From: Gigaspora margarita
Taxonomy: Eukaryota > Glomeromycota > Glomeromycetes > Diversisporales > Gigasporaceae
Length of the DNA: 64,000 bases
Assembly: GCA_009809945.1 (NCBI GenBank)
Contig: WTPW01000496.1
Coordinates: 104,743-168,742, forward strand
Direction: 5' to 3'
Below the pieces are notes generated by a model that saw nothing but the letters and a program-made list of their open reading frames with translations, had not been told where the DNA came from and did no database searches. Shown one piece after another: positions 23,100 to 34,472 of the stretch. A program made the translations under genes and the position numbers. Numbering within the stretch: position 1 is the first letter of the stretch; each line of letters begins with the position of its first letter.

Positions 23100-23562
23100 C
23101 TTACTAGATAATATTTTAAGTACAACTAACATAATGGCATATGTGATTTTGTGTATTCTCTTGAAACCACCCTTTTACCATCTAACTATATTGCTGAAAA
23201 TACTGACCCAAACTTCCTTTTTACCAATCTTTGAATATTAAATAATCTATCAAAAGGATTCTTTTTGATTATATCTTTATAGTTTATAGTTTTAAGCTAA
23301 AATTCTTTAATACAATTATTGCTGTTCTTATTTTTGTTTAAAAAATTTAAAAGTTATATTAATTTAAAAAATATAATAAATTTAATCACTTTTGATTCTT
23401 TTAATAAATTTGTAATATAATATAATATATATTGTACTTATAGTATTATAAATACTATAATTGTATTTTTATAAAAATATTTAAAAAGTTTTATAATTAG
23501 TAGTTATGCTTCAGACTCTTAACAGATCCTGTTTCCTAGTTATGTAGTGAGTATAATTGATT

Positions 23563-23863
23563 GTGAGAGTAGCTTATTTTTGAAACTAGCTTATGTTTAG
23601 ATCATATGAACCTTTCTCTATACCAAACAAAATCTTTTGAAACAGCCTGTTTGGATTAGAGAAAGGTGACTATATATATATATAAATAATTAAATCTGAA
23701 TTAAGAAATTGTGAATTTCTTGTAATTATATAATAATAAAAGTTAATAAAATATTATTTTTTTAAAGTTACTTATATTGCAAAAAATAGACCATTTCTAA
23801 AAAATAAACTATTTCAAAAAAACTCAAAAATGTCTTTGACCCAAAAATAAGCTACCTCATGAT
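23563..23863. mobile_element. MITE with GTAGCTTATTTTTG termini
   Basis: GAGAGTAGCTTATTTTTGAA on the left pairs with CCCAAAAATAAGCTACCTC on the right, about 300 bp in total. The same motif, facing the other way, bounds the element at 20768. Confidence 0.5.
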
Positions 23864-24137
23864 CAATAATAATTAGTGATAGTAAATAATTTGATCATTT
23901 GCCAATTTTTTAAATGATTTCAAATAACCTTAAAATAACTAGTCATTCAAGATTATTTAAATTTTGAATTTTTAGACATAACTTTGACTAAATGACTATA
24001 GTTATTTTTAAATGACTAGGATCATTCAGATTATTAGATTATTTTGCATATAGAATTGAAACTCTAGATCACAAAAATCTGTGTAATGCTTGAAATAAAT
24101 TATATAGAAATTGTAAGTCATCCAAATGACCCGTATA

Positions 24138-25013
24138 TAGAGTTCTGATTCAATGAATATTATATTCAAATATTCACTGAATGTTTGAATATTTGAATAC
24201 ATAAAATTTTTACCAAATAAATATTCAAATATTTAAAAATTTTACTAAATATATTCATTGAATATTTATTGAATGGAAAAAACTATTTATACACTACATG
24301 TATATACACGAGTACTAATCAATTAATTTGCAAATTCACATAATATATAAATTATAGACCAAAATTAAACCCAATTTAAGACTAGAGTTAAGATGAGCTT
24401 TGGGATAGGAAGAGGTTATAATTTATAATAAAATTTTGCAAAAAATATTTTTTGTTAGATCTCGAAAAGTGGTTTCATAAGCAAAATTTTAAGTTATCAT
24501 ATGTACTTATGTTTATATACTAGTGTACAAATAGTAATTGCCTTATTGAATATATATATATTAAAAGTAGCAAATTTTGATATTAATAATCAAATATAAT
24601 TGGCTAATTTTTGTATAATGAATTCTAATTAGTTAAAGAAATATATATAACTAATTTTTTATATATTAAATACCAAATTTTTTGAATATATATAAACTTT
24701 AAAATATTATTATCTTTATAATTATAAATTAAATAAATATCTACTTCAACAAAATTGTAGCTTTGGATTTAGACAACAAATCTTTTAAAGAGATTTTTGT
24801 TAAAATTATTTGTTTTTGAGAATACCACTTTATATTTTATATATAAATATTGGATTTTTTTTAATATTTAGTACTATTTTATTTAATATTCAATGAATAT
24901 TTAGTAAATATTCATTGAATATTTTCAAAATTTTTTTGAATGATATTCAAATATTAAAAAAATTGACTAAATGAATATTTGAAACCTTATTTTTTGAACA
25001 AGTAGGGCCTCTA
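24138..25013. mobile_element. TAG-ended hAT-like element with TGAATATT subterminal repeats
   Basis: An 876-bp element starting TAGAGTTCTG and ending GGGCCTCTA. Flanks CCCGTATA/CCCATATA (24130-24137 and 25014-25021) agree at 7 of 8. Both ends hold many TGAATATT/AATATTCA motifs within about 120 bp. A MITE-like segment at about 24300-24560 carries the AAAATTTTGC...TTGTTAGA module. No transposase ORF. Confidence 0.65.
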
Positions 25014-25260
25014 CCCATATAATATTATAACTATTGAACAAATACAGGGTGTAGGTAAGATTTTCTAGGTCATGTGATCAATCGATCTTTGGACTAGAGT
25101 GTTCAGTATTATACGAAAGCATAATATGCGCATAATTTACCAATTTTTCATATCGCATATGCTTCGCATAATTTAACAAAAAAACACACTCAGATTACGT
25201 AGCTTAAATATGATTGGTAGATTTATAATTATAAATATAATAGTGATAAAATTGCTTTTT

Positions 25261-25865
25261 TTTTTTTTTTATGTTTTCCTTCTGGGAAATACCTAGAGGT
25301 GGCGTATGGCCTTCTTTTATTAATTTTTACTTAATGGGATCCGCCTATACCACAGAATTCCTACTTGTACATTGTAATGATCTACATATGTATTACTATA
25401 TTTTTAGTTCCTACCACGGCTAACCAGTACTAAGCCATCCTTTTATATTTTATTCTAACTGAACCTAATCAGTTAACCCATTTACAACTGGGGGATTTAA
25501 CCGGAACTGTCCAAGTAATTCTAAGAGGCACAAATACAGATAACGGGCGAGTTTGACCGGACTCCAACCCTCATTTCAAATTTTTCTAGAAGTCTTTCAC
25601 CCCTGAGGCCGACCAAGAACAGAACAAAAGCCCCGTTAGAGCAGGTTACACAACATCTATCCAAGATGTCTGGAGAGCCTTTATCAAGCCAAACCCGAGA
25701 TGTGGCTGAGCTGTCCAAATATAGTCCTAGCACCCTAATTCAAGTCATCCGTCACATGATTGTGTGTAGTTAATTTGCCGTTTATAGGACTTGAACTGGC
25801 GACCTTATATAAAGAAGTGACAATGTCCTGGGAGCGCAACCACTATGCTATCGACCCGCAGGACT
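25261..25865 (-). mobile_element. tRNA-headed SINE, type C, reverse
   Basis: Minus orientation, with poly(T) at about 25256-25271 representing the tail and the head at the right end. The head contains TAGCATAGTGG (A box) and AGTTCAAGTCC (B box) on the minus strand, and a 12-bp TSD AAATTGCTTTTT (25249-25260 and 25866-25877). The head matches SINE B, and the body matches the SINE at 49569. The 70-codon ORF inside is incidental. Confidence 0.85.
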
Positions 25866-26169
25866 AAATTGCTTTTTAGAAAATTAATTTTTGGAAATTT
25901 TTTTTCAAATGGGCGTTTTTATAATTTTGAAAAATTATTAATGGAACATTTTTATAAAAAAAAAAAAAAAAAAAAGCTTTAACCGTTTGTTACTGTTCAT
26001 ATTTATTAATAACAAAACTAGAAGTTTTGATTAAAAAAAAAAAAAAAAGTTTATATGATCATAACTACAGAACATCTTGTTAAGAACCCTTCATATAAGA
26101 CTAATTTTTATGCAAACAGAAGAAAACTTTTTTGTTAGTTTTGTCAAACTACAGTTGCTCACAAAAAAA

Positions 26170-26430
26170 ATCTATTGTTGATAGTTATTTGGCATCAGAA
26201 ACATTTAGTGAAGACTTTGATTTAAACAAGTATTGGCATAAAAAGATGGCTTTATTACCAAATCTTAACAAATTGCATTAGTGTATATTTGGTTGCCAGT
26301 TTCAGGAGTAGATGTAAAACGTAGCTTTTTAGCATATAACTGAATTTTAGCAGATAATAGACATGCATTGCCAGAAAATTTACTTAGAATATTAAATTTT
26401 TTGAATTTTATAAATAAATATTTTAGTGAA
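26170..26430 (+). pseudogene. hAT transposase C-terminal dimerisation domain fragment
   Basis: With stops and frame changes, the strand reads KYWHKKMALLPNLNKL, then VDVKRSFLAYN, a stop, ILADNRHALPENLLRILNFLNF. The order of a W..K region, a hydrophobic strand, a (V/K)RSFS-like motif, a leucine/arginine-rich stretch and NLL.ILNF is that of the hAT family dimerisation domain. It lies inside an element with hAT termini and an 8-bp TSD, which independently supports the call. It is non-functional: at least one in-frame stop and the catalytic RNase H-like domain is missing. Confidence 0.72.
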
Positions 26431-26914
26431 GTTTTAATATCACATAATTAATCACATAATTTTAAATTTATTTCGCACTCATTGCATAATTTGACCTCGA
26501 TCGCATACATAATTTGCTCTATCGCATCGCATAATCCTAGACACCCTACTTTGGACTAGGTTGGGATCACGTGATTACATGAGCACTTTCCTGTTTTACA
26601 GATCAACATAAAAAAAATAAATATACAGATCACTTTTTTTTTTAACATCACCATTCATGTTGTTGCCATTGGCATTATCTTCAGTTTTATCTTTTGTTTA
26701 TCATCAGTTGCAATTGCTATCATTGCATTTAGATAAGTTATTTTACTAGTGGCGATTTACTCTTTTTTTTTCTATTGTCATTTTGTCGTATCTTTGAGTT
26801 TCTTGTACTGCTGTTTTATTTGTAGTATTTTATTTTTTTTTCTATAGTGTCATCATTTCTCTTGCTGTTTCACTAGGTGTTGTGGGCTGTAATTTGATGT
26901 TAATGGGTGGGTTA

Positions 26915-27701
26915 GTATTAGATAATAAATAGAGTTAGAGATTAGATTGTAATATGAGTATGAATTTAGTATAGAAATAATTATATAAATGAAAATAATT
27001 ATAAATACAAAATAAAATAAAATTAATATAAGAGGATTTAAAGAAAAAAGAAAACCAATTTGAAATAAAAATAAATCTGAATTTGAAGACAAGGTTTAAT
27101 TATCCTTCCAAATAATTGGTGGTAGTTGTTCTGATAATTTTTTTTTGAAATTAAAATAAATAATTTATTAAATAATTTTTTTAAATAAAATAAATAAAAT
27201 GAATTAAAAAAATAAAAACATTAAATTAAAAAATAAAAAAATAAAATAATTTTAAAAAAAATAAAAAAATTAAAACAAATTAAAAAAAAATAAAAANAAA
27301 GATGTGTATAAGAGACAGGTATTAGATAATAAATAGAGTTAGAGATTAGATTGTAATATGAGTATGAATTTAGTATAGAAATAATTATATAAATGAAAAT
27401 AATTATAAATACAAAATAAAATAAAATTAATATAAGAGGATTTAAAGAAAAAAGAGAATTTTTTTAGCCATGCTAATTGTTTAACATATTCTTACTTAAA
27501 TGCATAATAGTTCTATTTGGATCGTATTGACGCCTTATCTATAAAGAATTAAAAATTTTATTAAAAATAAATAAAATAATTTTTTTAAATAAAATAAATA
27601 AAATGAATTAAAAAAATAAAAACATTAAATTAAAAAATAAAAAAATAAAATAATTTTAAAAAAAATAAAAAAATTAAAACAAATTAAAAAAAAATAAAAA
27701 A
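26915..27701. repeat. Duplicated segments around an adapter, probable misassembly
   Basis: The block 26915-27053 recurs almost exactly at 27319-27457, and the block 27171-27296 recurs at 27575-27701. Between the inner copies lie an undetermined base and the 19-bp Tn5 mosaic end. Exact repetition on both sides of an adapter points to gap filling with mate-pair reads rather than biological duplication. The 79-codon ORF at 26853-27092 lies in this AT-rich block. Confidence 0.8.
27297..27318. other. Tn5 mosaic-end sequencing adapter plus N
   Basis: An N at 27297 and, at 27300-27318, AGATGTGTATAAGAGACAG, exactly the 19-bp Tn5 transposase mosaic end used in Nextera libraries. This is library-derived, not genomic. 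Confidence 0.95.
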
Positions 27702-27738
27702 ATTTAAATGAATTAAAATAAAGAATTTTATTAACTTT

Positions 27739-28040
27739 AACTGGCAGTGATCATTAATGGTGTGTAATTAGCCAATAAATTTGCAGGATCAGGTATAATG
27801 TGCAAATCAGTGTGTGCAACAAAAATAAAGATTTTTTTAAAAAAATGCTAATATCTCAAGAATTCGTTTATGAAACTACTTTCAACATTCTAGCAAAAAA
27901 AATTTCTTGCTAAATTTTGCATATATCTAGCACTTTGCCAAAATCCTAGGCCTCGTCCTAACTCTAAAGTAAATGAAATGAATTTTTTTTTGTTTTATCG
28001 TTATTGGCTAATTACACACCGGTGATGATCACTGCCGGTT
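27739..28040. mobile_element. MITE with AACTGGCAGTGATCAT termini
   Basis: AACTGGCAGTGATCAT followed by GGTGTGTAATTAGCCAATAA pairs with the complement ending ATGATCACTGCCGGTT. The interior (27842-27925) carries the shared TTAGAA/AAATTTTTTTTGCTAGAA module. Nested in the 25037 foldback. Confidence 0.62.
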
Positions 28041-28251
28041 ATTTGTAGTTAAATTCTAAAATAAAATAAATTAAAAAATAATAAAAAAAAATAAAGTTAA
28101 AGCTTTAAAAAAAAAATAAAATAAAATTTTTATTTTTTTTTAATTTGTTTTAATTTTTTTTCTTTTTTTTTGATTGTGATCTAGTATCTTATTTTTGCAA
28201 TAAAAAGAAAAAAATTTAAAATGAATTAAAAAAAAGGGTATATTTATTTAT

Positions 28252-28589
28252 TGCACCATGTGATATCACTAATTTATCGCCTCTCACATGATCAATCAAT
28301 CAAATTTTAAGTTCAGGTATAATGTAGCACAATTAAAAAATTCAAAACAAACATTCATTTTGTCAAAAATTGTCTATAACTCAAAACTTCATATATGAAA
28401 CTACCCTTCATGCTCTAATAAAAAAAATTTCTTTCAAAATTTTATTATTAAAAACTCCTCTAACACCTACATTACCCTTACTTCACCCTAACCCTAGCTA
28501 ACAAAAAGCTGGGTTATTTTTGGGTGGTTTGATTTACATTACACCTAATCTTATGATTTGTAGTAGATGCGACAACATTGCATGGTGCA
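28252..28589. mobile_element. MITE with TGCACCATGTGAT termini
   Basis: TTGCACCATGTGATATC on the left pairs with GACAACATTGCATGGTGCA on the right. It contains the same internal module (28366-28445) and a TACATTACACCTAATCTT motif seen in the 22660 element. Confidence 0.58.
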
Positions 28590-29640
28590 GTATATAAATT
28601 ATTCCTAAAAAAAAAATAAAACAAAATTTAATTTTTTTTTTAATGTTTTAACTTTGTTTGTTTTAATTTTTAAATTATTTTTTTTTATTTTAATTTGTTT
28701 TAATATTTTTTTAGAATTATTTTTTATTTAATGTTTTTTAAATTATTTTAAAAATTCAGTTTAATTTAATTGTTTCTAAATTATTTATTTTTTAATTCAT
28801 TTTATTTATTTTATTTAAAAAAAATTACTTTATTTATTTTAAATAAATTATTTATTTCATAATTTTAACTGTTATGCCATAGAAAGGAGATTTTAGTGCT
28901 TTTGTATTATTTAAGTAAGAATGTGTTAAACAATTAGCATGATTAAAAAAATGATCTTGATTTCAGGTTCAGATTTATTTTTATTTTTAATTGTTTTTTT
29001 TTTTATTTAAATACTCTTATATTAATTTTATTTATTTGTATTTTATAATTATCTTCATTTATATAATTATTTTATACTATCTAAAACTAAACCTGCACTA
29101 ATACTAACTTTATCACTACAATCTAACTTCTAATCCTATCCCTTATTTAATACTAACCCACCCATTAACAACAATTATAGCACTATGTCATCTAGTGAAA
29201 TAGCAAGAGAAACAGCAAGAGAAATAGCAAGAAAGAGAAACAGCAAGAGAAATAGCAAGAGAAATAGCAAAATGACTAAATGATGAAATGATGACACTAT
29301 AAAAAAAAGAAAATAAAATACTACAAATAAAATAGTAGTACAAGATATGATGAAATGACAATAGAAAAAAAAGTAAACTGCCACTAGTAAAATAACTTAC
29401 CTAAATACAATAATAGCAATTGCAACTAACAATAAAACAAAAAATAAAACTGAAAACAATGCCAATAGTGACAACATGAATGGCAACATTAAAAAAAAAA
29501 AGTTGGTTAAAAAAAAAAGTGATCCATGTATTTATTTTTTTTAGTGCTCATGTAATCATATGATCTTGATCTAGGCCAGAAATTGATTGATCATGTAATC
29601 CAGAAAATCTTACCTACATCCTGTATCTGTCTAACTATTG

Positions 29641-30670
29641 CTACTTGGGTGACTGGGTTAATTTTTTACAAATCAATATAAAATAAGATATTCCAAATAA
29701 CATTGCAATTAATACCACTTAAGAGAGACTTAGATTAGACCTAGTATATTTTAATACTATTGTTGTACCCAGACTAAATCAATACAAGAAAAATAAATGA
29801 GGCTTAAATTTTTCTATTTAGTCGATTCAAATAAAAAATAAATAATGGATAGTAGTAAATATCAAAAAAATGTTACAGTCAGCTAAGTCATTAACAAAAT
29901 AGCAAAAGTTGTAAAAAAATGGTCATATTGATATATTGCTGAGAACCAGTTTCATACTAGATAATGATATTTGTTACAAAAATACATAAATTGGTCAATT
30001 TATAAATGATAACTGAATCACTTGGGTTACTCTCATTATTAGTAAATATTTTATATTATAATAAAAAAAATTTTAAAATAATTAATTGTTATCATATTAA
30101 ATTAAAAAAATACATTTTGTAACAATTATAATATAATTTTGACACTATTATACCAATATGCTATTTTATCTGTAGCATATTTTTTTGATAGAACATATGA
30201 TATTACATTTATTTAGCAACTTTGGACAAGGCATTTCCTCTATAATTATTCCCAACATATAATTTTATTCAACACTAACTCTAAATCAGGTTAACTCTAA
30301 TATTAAATCAGAACAATTTTATGTCAAAGAAATAATTGTCAGAGAAATATCTTGTCTTTATATAATGTTGAATATATGTTTTATCAAAAAATTGTGCTAC
30401 AGATGAAATTGCATGTTGGCATTGTAGTGTTAGAGGAATTGAGAACAACATTTTGTGACCTAGTAATGATCTTGTAAATGAGAAGATAATCTGGAACTTG
30501 AATTTTGTGCTAGACCCAATCTCTAAGCCAATCACATTCTTACAAATAAAATTAAAAAATTTTAAATAACCTTACTAGGTCATTTGAATTTTAAATGATT
30601 CAATAATTGGTCATTTGTCATTTGAATCATTTGAGTTATTTCAGATCATTTACTATTACTGATAATAATT
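29641..30670. other. AT-rich intergenic sequence
   Basis: TCATTTGA-type repeats at about 30575-30650 echo those at 23880-24050 and 62830-62920. No gene is supported. A 75-codon minus ORF at 30308-30535 has ordinary composition but no recognised family. Confidence 0.35.
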
Positions 30671-30989
30671 GCTATATAGTTAAGTTCAAACTTTATTATA
30701 CAAAATGATTATAGTAAACTTATTTAAAAAATCAAAATAAAATACTTAAAATTTTTATCAAAATTTGAAAAATTTTACTAATTGGTTTTTAATTTTTATG
30801 TTTAATGAAAAAATTAAAAATTTATATTTATTGAACTTAAAAATTAAAAGTCAAATAATAAAAAGGGCTCTAATTTTAATGAAACTTTTAGTATACATAT
30901 ATATTTTTTTTTCAAACAAGTTTATTTAAGCACCAATAATTAATTTATATAGTAGAATTTAGATTTTGATATGTAACAACTATTTGTAA
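30671..30989. mobile_element. Short relative of the 18772 long-TIR element
   Basis: Ends begin TTGCTATATA/TTGTTACATA. Subterminal arms share TAGTAAACTTATTTAA and its complement with 18772-20196. A TTAAAAGTCAAATAATAAA block is also shared. The coding-size interior is absent. Confidence 0.5.
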
Positions 30990-31086
30990 TTAACCAAAAA
31001 TTGATTATATAAGCTACTTCAGATTTTTTGTAATCGAAATCATCCAAAAAGATGCTATGTTTAGAAACAAATAGTATCTTTAGGAC

Positions 31087-31215
31087 TGTGTTATTAATTA
31101 CTTGATTATTTTTTATTAGAGCCTACTTCTCTTCCTTTTTTTTTAATATAAATTTGGTTAGGTTTTTATATATAATTTCAATATTTTTTACCTTCCTTTT
31201 TCTCTAAAAAATTAT
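31087..31215. repeat. Dispersed 110-bp repeat, copy 1 of 3
   Basis: The block ATTATTTTTTATTAGAG..., ATATAAATTTGGTTAGG, TATATATAATTTCAA recurs at 41015-41150 and 60311-60415. Possibly half of a MITE related to 61070-61233. Confidence 0.5.
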
Positions 31216-31424
31216 GAGATTTTTGTCATTCCTCTTATGATTAAAAATACTTTAAAAAATTTAAAAAACTATTTAAATATTGTTTTTTTTATCCCTACTT
31301 GTAATTTAGATTTTATTTTGTTTTTATTATATTTTTTTGTGTGAGCATTGTTGGTATATAGGTTGTTAGACCATGTGCATATATAGTGCATACATGCAGT
31401 TATGCACATGTGCCCATCTCTAGT

Positions 31425-31704
31425 CAGTGATGTACATAAGCAGTCGTGAACATGAGTTTGAACAGTCGTGGATATTTTTAAGCAAAAATATAAATTGAAA
31501 TTACTTGAAATTTTATTATGATAACATGATTTAAAATTAAGTTAAAAAGATTTATCACTAAATTTTACATATAATTGTATATTTTTTAATAATATATACT
31601 TTATTATAAGATGTATGGACACTATGGACACTGTGGACATGGATGTGGACATGGACATGGACAAGCCAAAAAAAGGCATGGACATAGTAAACATGACATC
31701 ACTG
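31425..31704. mobile_element. hAT-type MITE, 280 bp
   Basis: Termini CAGTGATGT and ACATCACTG, with a perfect 8-bp TSD TCTCTAGT (31417-31424 and 31705-31712). It has the same length and layout as 21877-22156, with GGACAAGCCAAAAAAAGGC near the right end and TGGACA repeats. Confidence 0.9.
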
Positions 31705-31909
31705 TCTCTAGTAATAACTAGGTTTTGACCAATTTTATTCTAAGGCCATACAAACTAATAAAATTGATTCTCGTCACCTGGCTGGGTCATTTTTTTAGAG
31801 AAGTTAAATTTTTTTCTATATAAAATTTTTTTATTCTTGTATGAAAAAAAAATTTTTTAAATATAACATTTTTTGCCGGCCGGTCGGGTCTTATTTGTTT
31901 GTTCTATGT

Positions 31910-32155
31910 GATGAGACATGGCCTAATTTGTTAAAAATAACAAAACTATATTTTTTAAATAAATTTTGTTTTAGTAATTAGAATTAAATAAACTTTTTTG
32001 TTAGATGCACCTTCATTTTTAAAAAAAAAAGTTTATTCAGATTGGACCACTGGATGCCAAAATAATTAATAAAAAACTTTTTTTTAATTCTCAAATTTTA
32101 GAGGTTTTTGCTAAAATACATAATGTATGATCACTATACTAAATATCTAGGATCC
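31910..32155. mobile_element. MITE, GGACATCT-terminal family, copy 3 (degraded)
   Basis: Shares the interior of 17261-17551 (ATTGGACCACTGGATGCCAA, TTAGATGCACCTTCA) but both termini are eroded and no TSD is visible. Confidence 0.6.
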
Positions 32156-32522
32156 TTATAATATTAGTTTTAACTTTTACAAAGTTTAGAACATTCAAAC
32201 AATAGCTTTAATAATTTAGTAAATCTTTTAGCTAAAAATTAATTATCTTAGTACAAGATATTTTTCAATCATAAAATATTTATAGTACTTATTTTTTTCA
32301 ATAAAAAAAATATTTAGTAAAAGTTTTACCAAATACTTTATTAGAAATATTTGCAAAGTATATAAAATTACAATATTTTATTACAAAATAATATACTAAA
32401 TAGCTATACTTTTTATATTATATATACTAAAAAACTATTGTTAGTTCTTTCTAAATACAACTCCCCTAAATGCAATACCTCTTTAAATGCATGATAGAAA
32501 AATAGCTTTATAATAGGACTTA

Positions 32523-32996
32523 AAGGCATCCATAAATAACATTATATTTGGGGTCCCCCAAAATATAACATTTTTTTTAATAAGTAAGAAAAAGAAGATC
32601 AAAAAAATATAACGTAATTTATAAAAATTTGTCTAAAAGTTGATCCAGAAGTCCAAATTAGATAATTTTGGTACCATTCGAATCATCTCGAGAAGAGAAT
32701 TCGAATAGTACCAAAAAACTATTTGATTTGGATTACTAGAACAAGTTTTATTAACAAAATACTATTGGTTATTATCTTTTTTTATAGAATTACTATAAAA
32801 TTAATAGTTTTTTGTCAATAACTCTTGATTGAGTGATCCAAATGAAATGCTTTTAGTACTATTAGATTTATCTTATAAAGATGAATCCAATGGTACCAAA
32901 AATTATTCAAATTGGATTACTATGTTATAATATATCCAAGTTTTTGTAAAATTTTATATATAAATATATGGATTTTTATATAGTCTAGGGGGTTAA
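32523..32996. mobile_element. PIF/Harbinger-like MITE, truncated copy
   Basis: The left end follows TTA with AAGGCATCCATAAATAAC, matching GGGGGCATCCATAAATAAC of the copy at 59040. Internal GGTACC hairpins occur at 32660-32730 and 32860-32930. The right end lacks the last 50 bp or so and abuts the foldback that starts near 33036. Confidence 0.65.
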
Positions 32997-33649
32997 GAAA
33001 AACTAATTAGTGTTAAATCATTTAATTCTGTTTAGGAGAGTGCTATTTATCATCTGATTTGTTGCTACTAAGAGGCTACTCCTCCTACTCTACCTGCAAA
33101 TGTGGCAATTTGATTGGTTAAAATTATTAAAAATTTAAAAATTTTTAACTTTAATATTAGATAACTTTTAAACCAGTAATCTGTTTTGAATGATTTTACT
33201 ACCAAAATATTTAGCTCAATGAAATGATTTCAACAAGCCTAAAATTATCAAAATCCAATTACAGGATTCCAAGATTATTATAATTTGTATTGCTTTAATT
33301 ATATTATTTTCATATATATTCAAAATTATTATTAAAGATTTTATAAACTTTAATATTAAATAACTCTTGAACTAGTAATTCATTTGGATAATTTTACTAC
33401 CAGAATGCTTGTTTCAATAAGATAATTCTAATTAGGGCTTTGAAGTCTGGGTCCAGTTTGGTCTGGGTCTAGCTGAACCCAGACTCGAACCTGAACTCAA
33501 ACCATAAATTTTAAAAATTTCAGACCTGAACTCGAACCTGAACCTAAAGTACTGAACCTGAACTAGACTCAAACATGATTATAGGTTCAGTTTAGGTCTA
33601 GTTCGAAGTTCATAACTTGTTTGAGTTCAGGATTAGCATCTAATTCTAA

Positions 33650-34470
33650 AAATAAGTAAATTTTTGAAAAAAGTGGGTTTAAAAAAAAGAGAAAGCCAAA
33701 TTAATAAAAGTTGCCTTAAGCAAAAAAAAAAAAAACTTAAAAAAAAAAACCTTCTGATAATGTTTTTTTTTAATTTGTTACAATTTTTAATTTGTTGTAA
33801 CAATTTTTTTTTAGACCATCCCTAATACTAACCTGTATTTAGTTATATTGGACAATAAATATAATATATGAACGAATCAATTATAAGATTTTGTATACAG
33901 AGGCCATTCAAATACTAGTACGTATCTTTTATAGTATTGTTCGGGATAATACATAGAGTTACAAGAGCGAATAACTAAAGGTAGGAACATTTCTCAGAGT
34001 AATTACTACTCATAGCACTATGGCTATGACATATAAGTCGTACTATCTTTGGGTTATATTGACATAGTGCCATATAGAATAGTAAGGTAGTATAGTATAA
34101 TAGATGATATAGTAAAATAAGTAGCTTAATATGAAGGATGAATATCTTATTTACATTAACTTAGCTAGTTGGTTATTATACAATAATGATCTAGTAATAG
34201 AATTATTTAGACTATTTAGATCGCATTGCAAATTCAATTTAGTTTAATTAATTTATGATACAAATTTTTATTAATTTATTTAAGCTTTCAAGTTTATACA
34301 TTTATCATATTTCAAATTAAGGTATGCTTGCATATATATTATAGTTATGTCTATATCATAACACTATATTCAGTATCTTTTAAGATCTGAATCAGAATTG
34401 TAATGAGGTAAATTATCATTTGTAAATTATAGTAAATTACCAGGTAATTTATCTATAGCCCAGTAAATAT
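33650..34470. other. hAT interior without recognisable coding sequence
   Basis: AT-rich, with TAGTATAGTA-like simple repeats at about 34020-34120. No ORF of note. Confidence 0.4.
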
Positions 34471-34472
34471 AT

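Larger units (their letters stand above)
25095..26548 (+). mobile_element. hAT element remnant with transposase fragment
   Basis: Termini TAGAGTGTTCAGTATTAT and the complement of TAGGGTGTCTAGGATTAT are flanked by a perfect 8-bp TSD CTTTGGAC (25087-25094 and 26549-26556). Subterminal GCATAAT motifs cluster at both ends (25120-25190, 26470-26535). The 3' part encodes a broken hAT C-terminal dimerisation region (see 26170-26430). A SINE is inserted at 25261-25865. Confidence 0.85.
25037..29631. mobile_element. Large foldback element with 9-bp TSD, Mutator-like
   Basis: The left terminus AACAAATACAGGGTGTAGG matches the complement of the right terminus (GACAGATACAGGATGTAGG), and both are flanked by TAACTATTG (25028-25036 and 29632-29640). 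Inverted arms are traceable inward: ACATCACCATTCATGTTG near 26645 with CAACATGAATGGCAACAT near 29473, and the AACATATTCTTACTTAAAT block near 27484 with its complement near 28910. Nested inside are an hAT element, a SINE and two MITEs, and an adapter artefact interrupts the arm. No ORF of its own. Confidence 0.72.

Noticed and set aside
25521-25733. 70-codon ORF with normal composition
   Set aside because: Falls within a reverse SINE; the composition reflects the SINE's higher GC.
29175-29384. Hydrophobic ORF with repeated AISLAVSLAISL
   Set aside because: Encoded by a short AGCAAGAGAAAT tandem repeat in a foldback arm.
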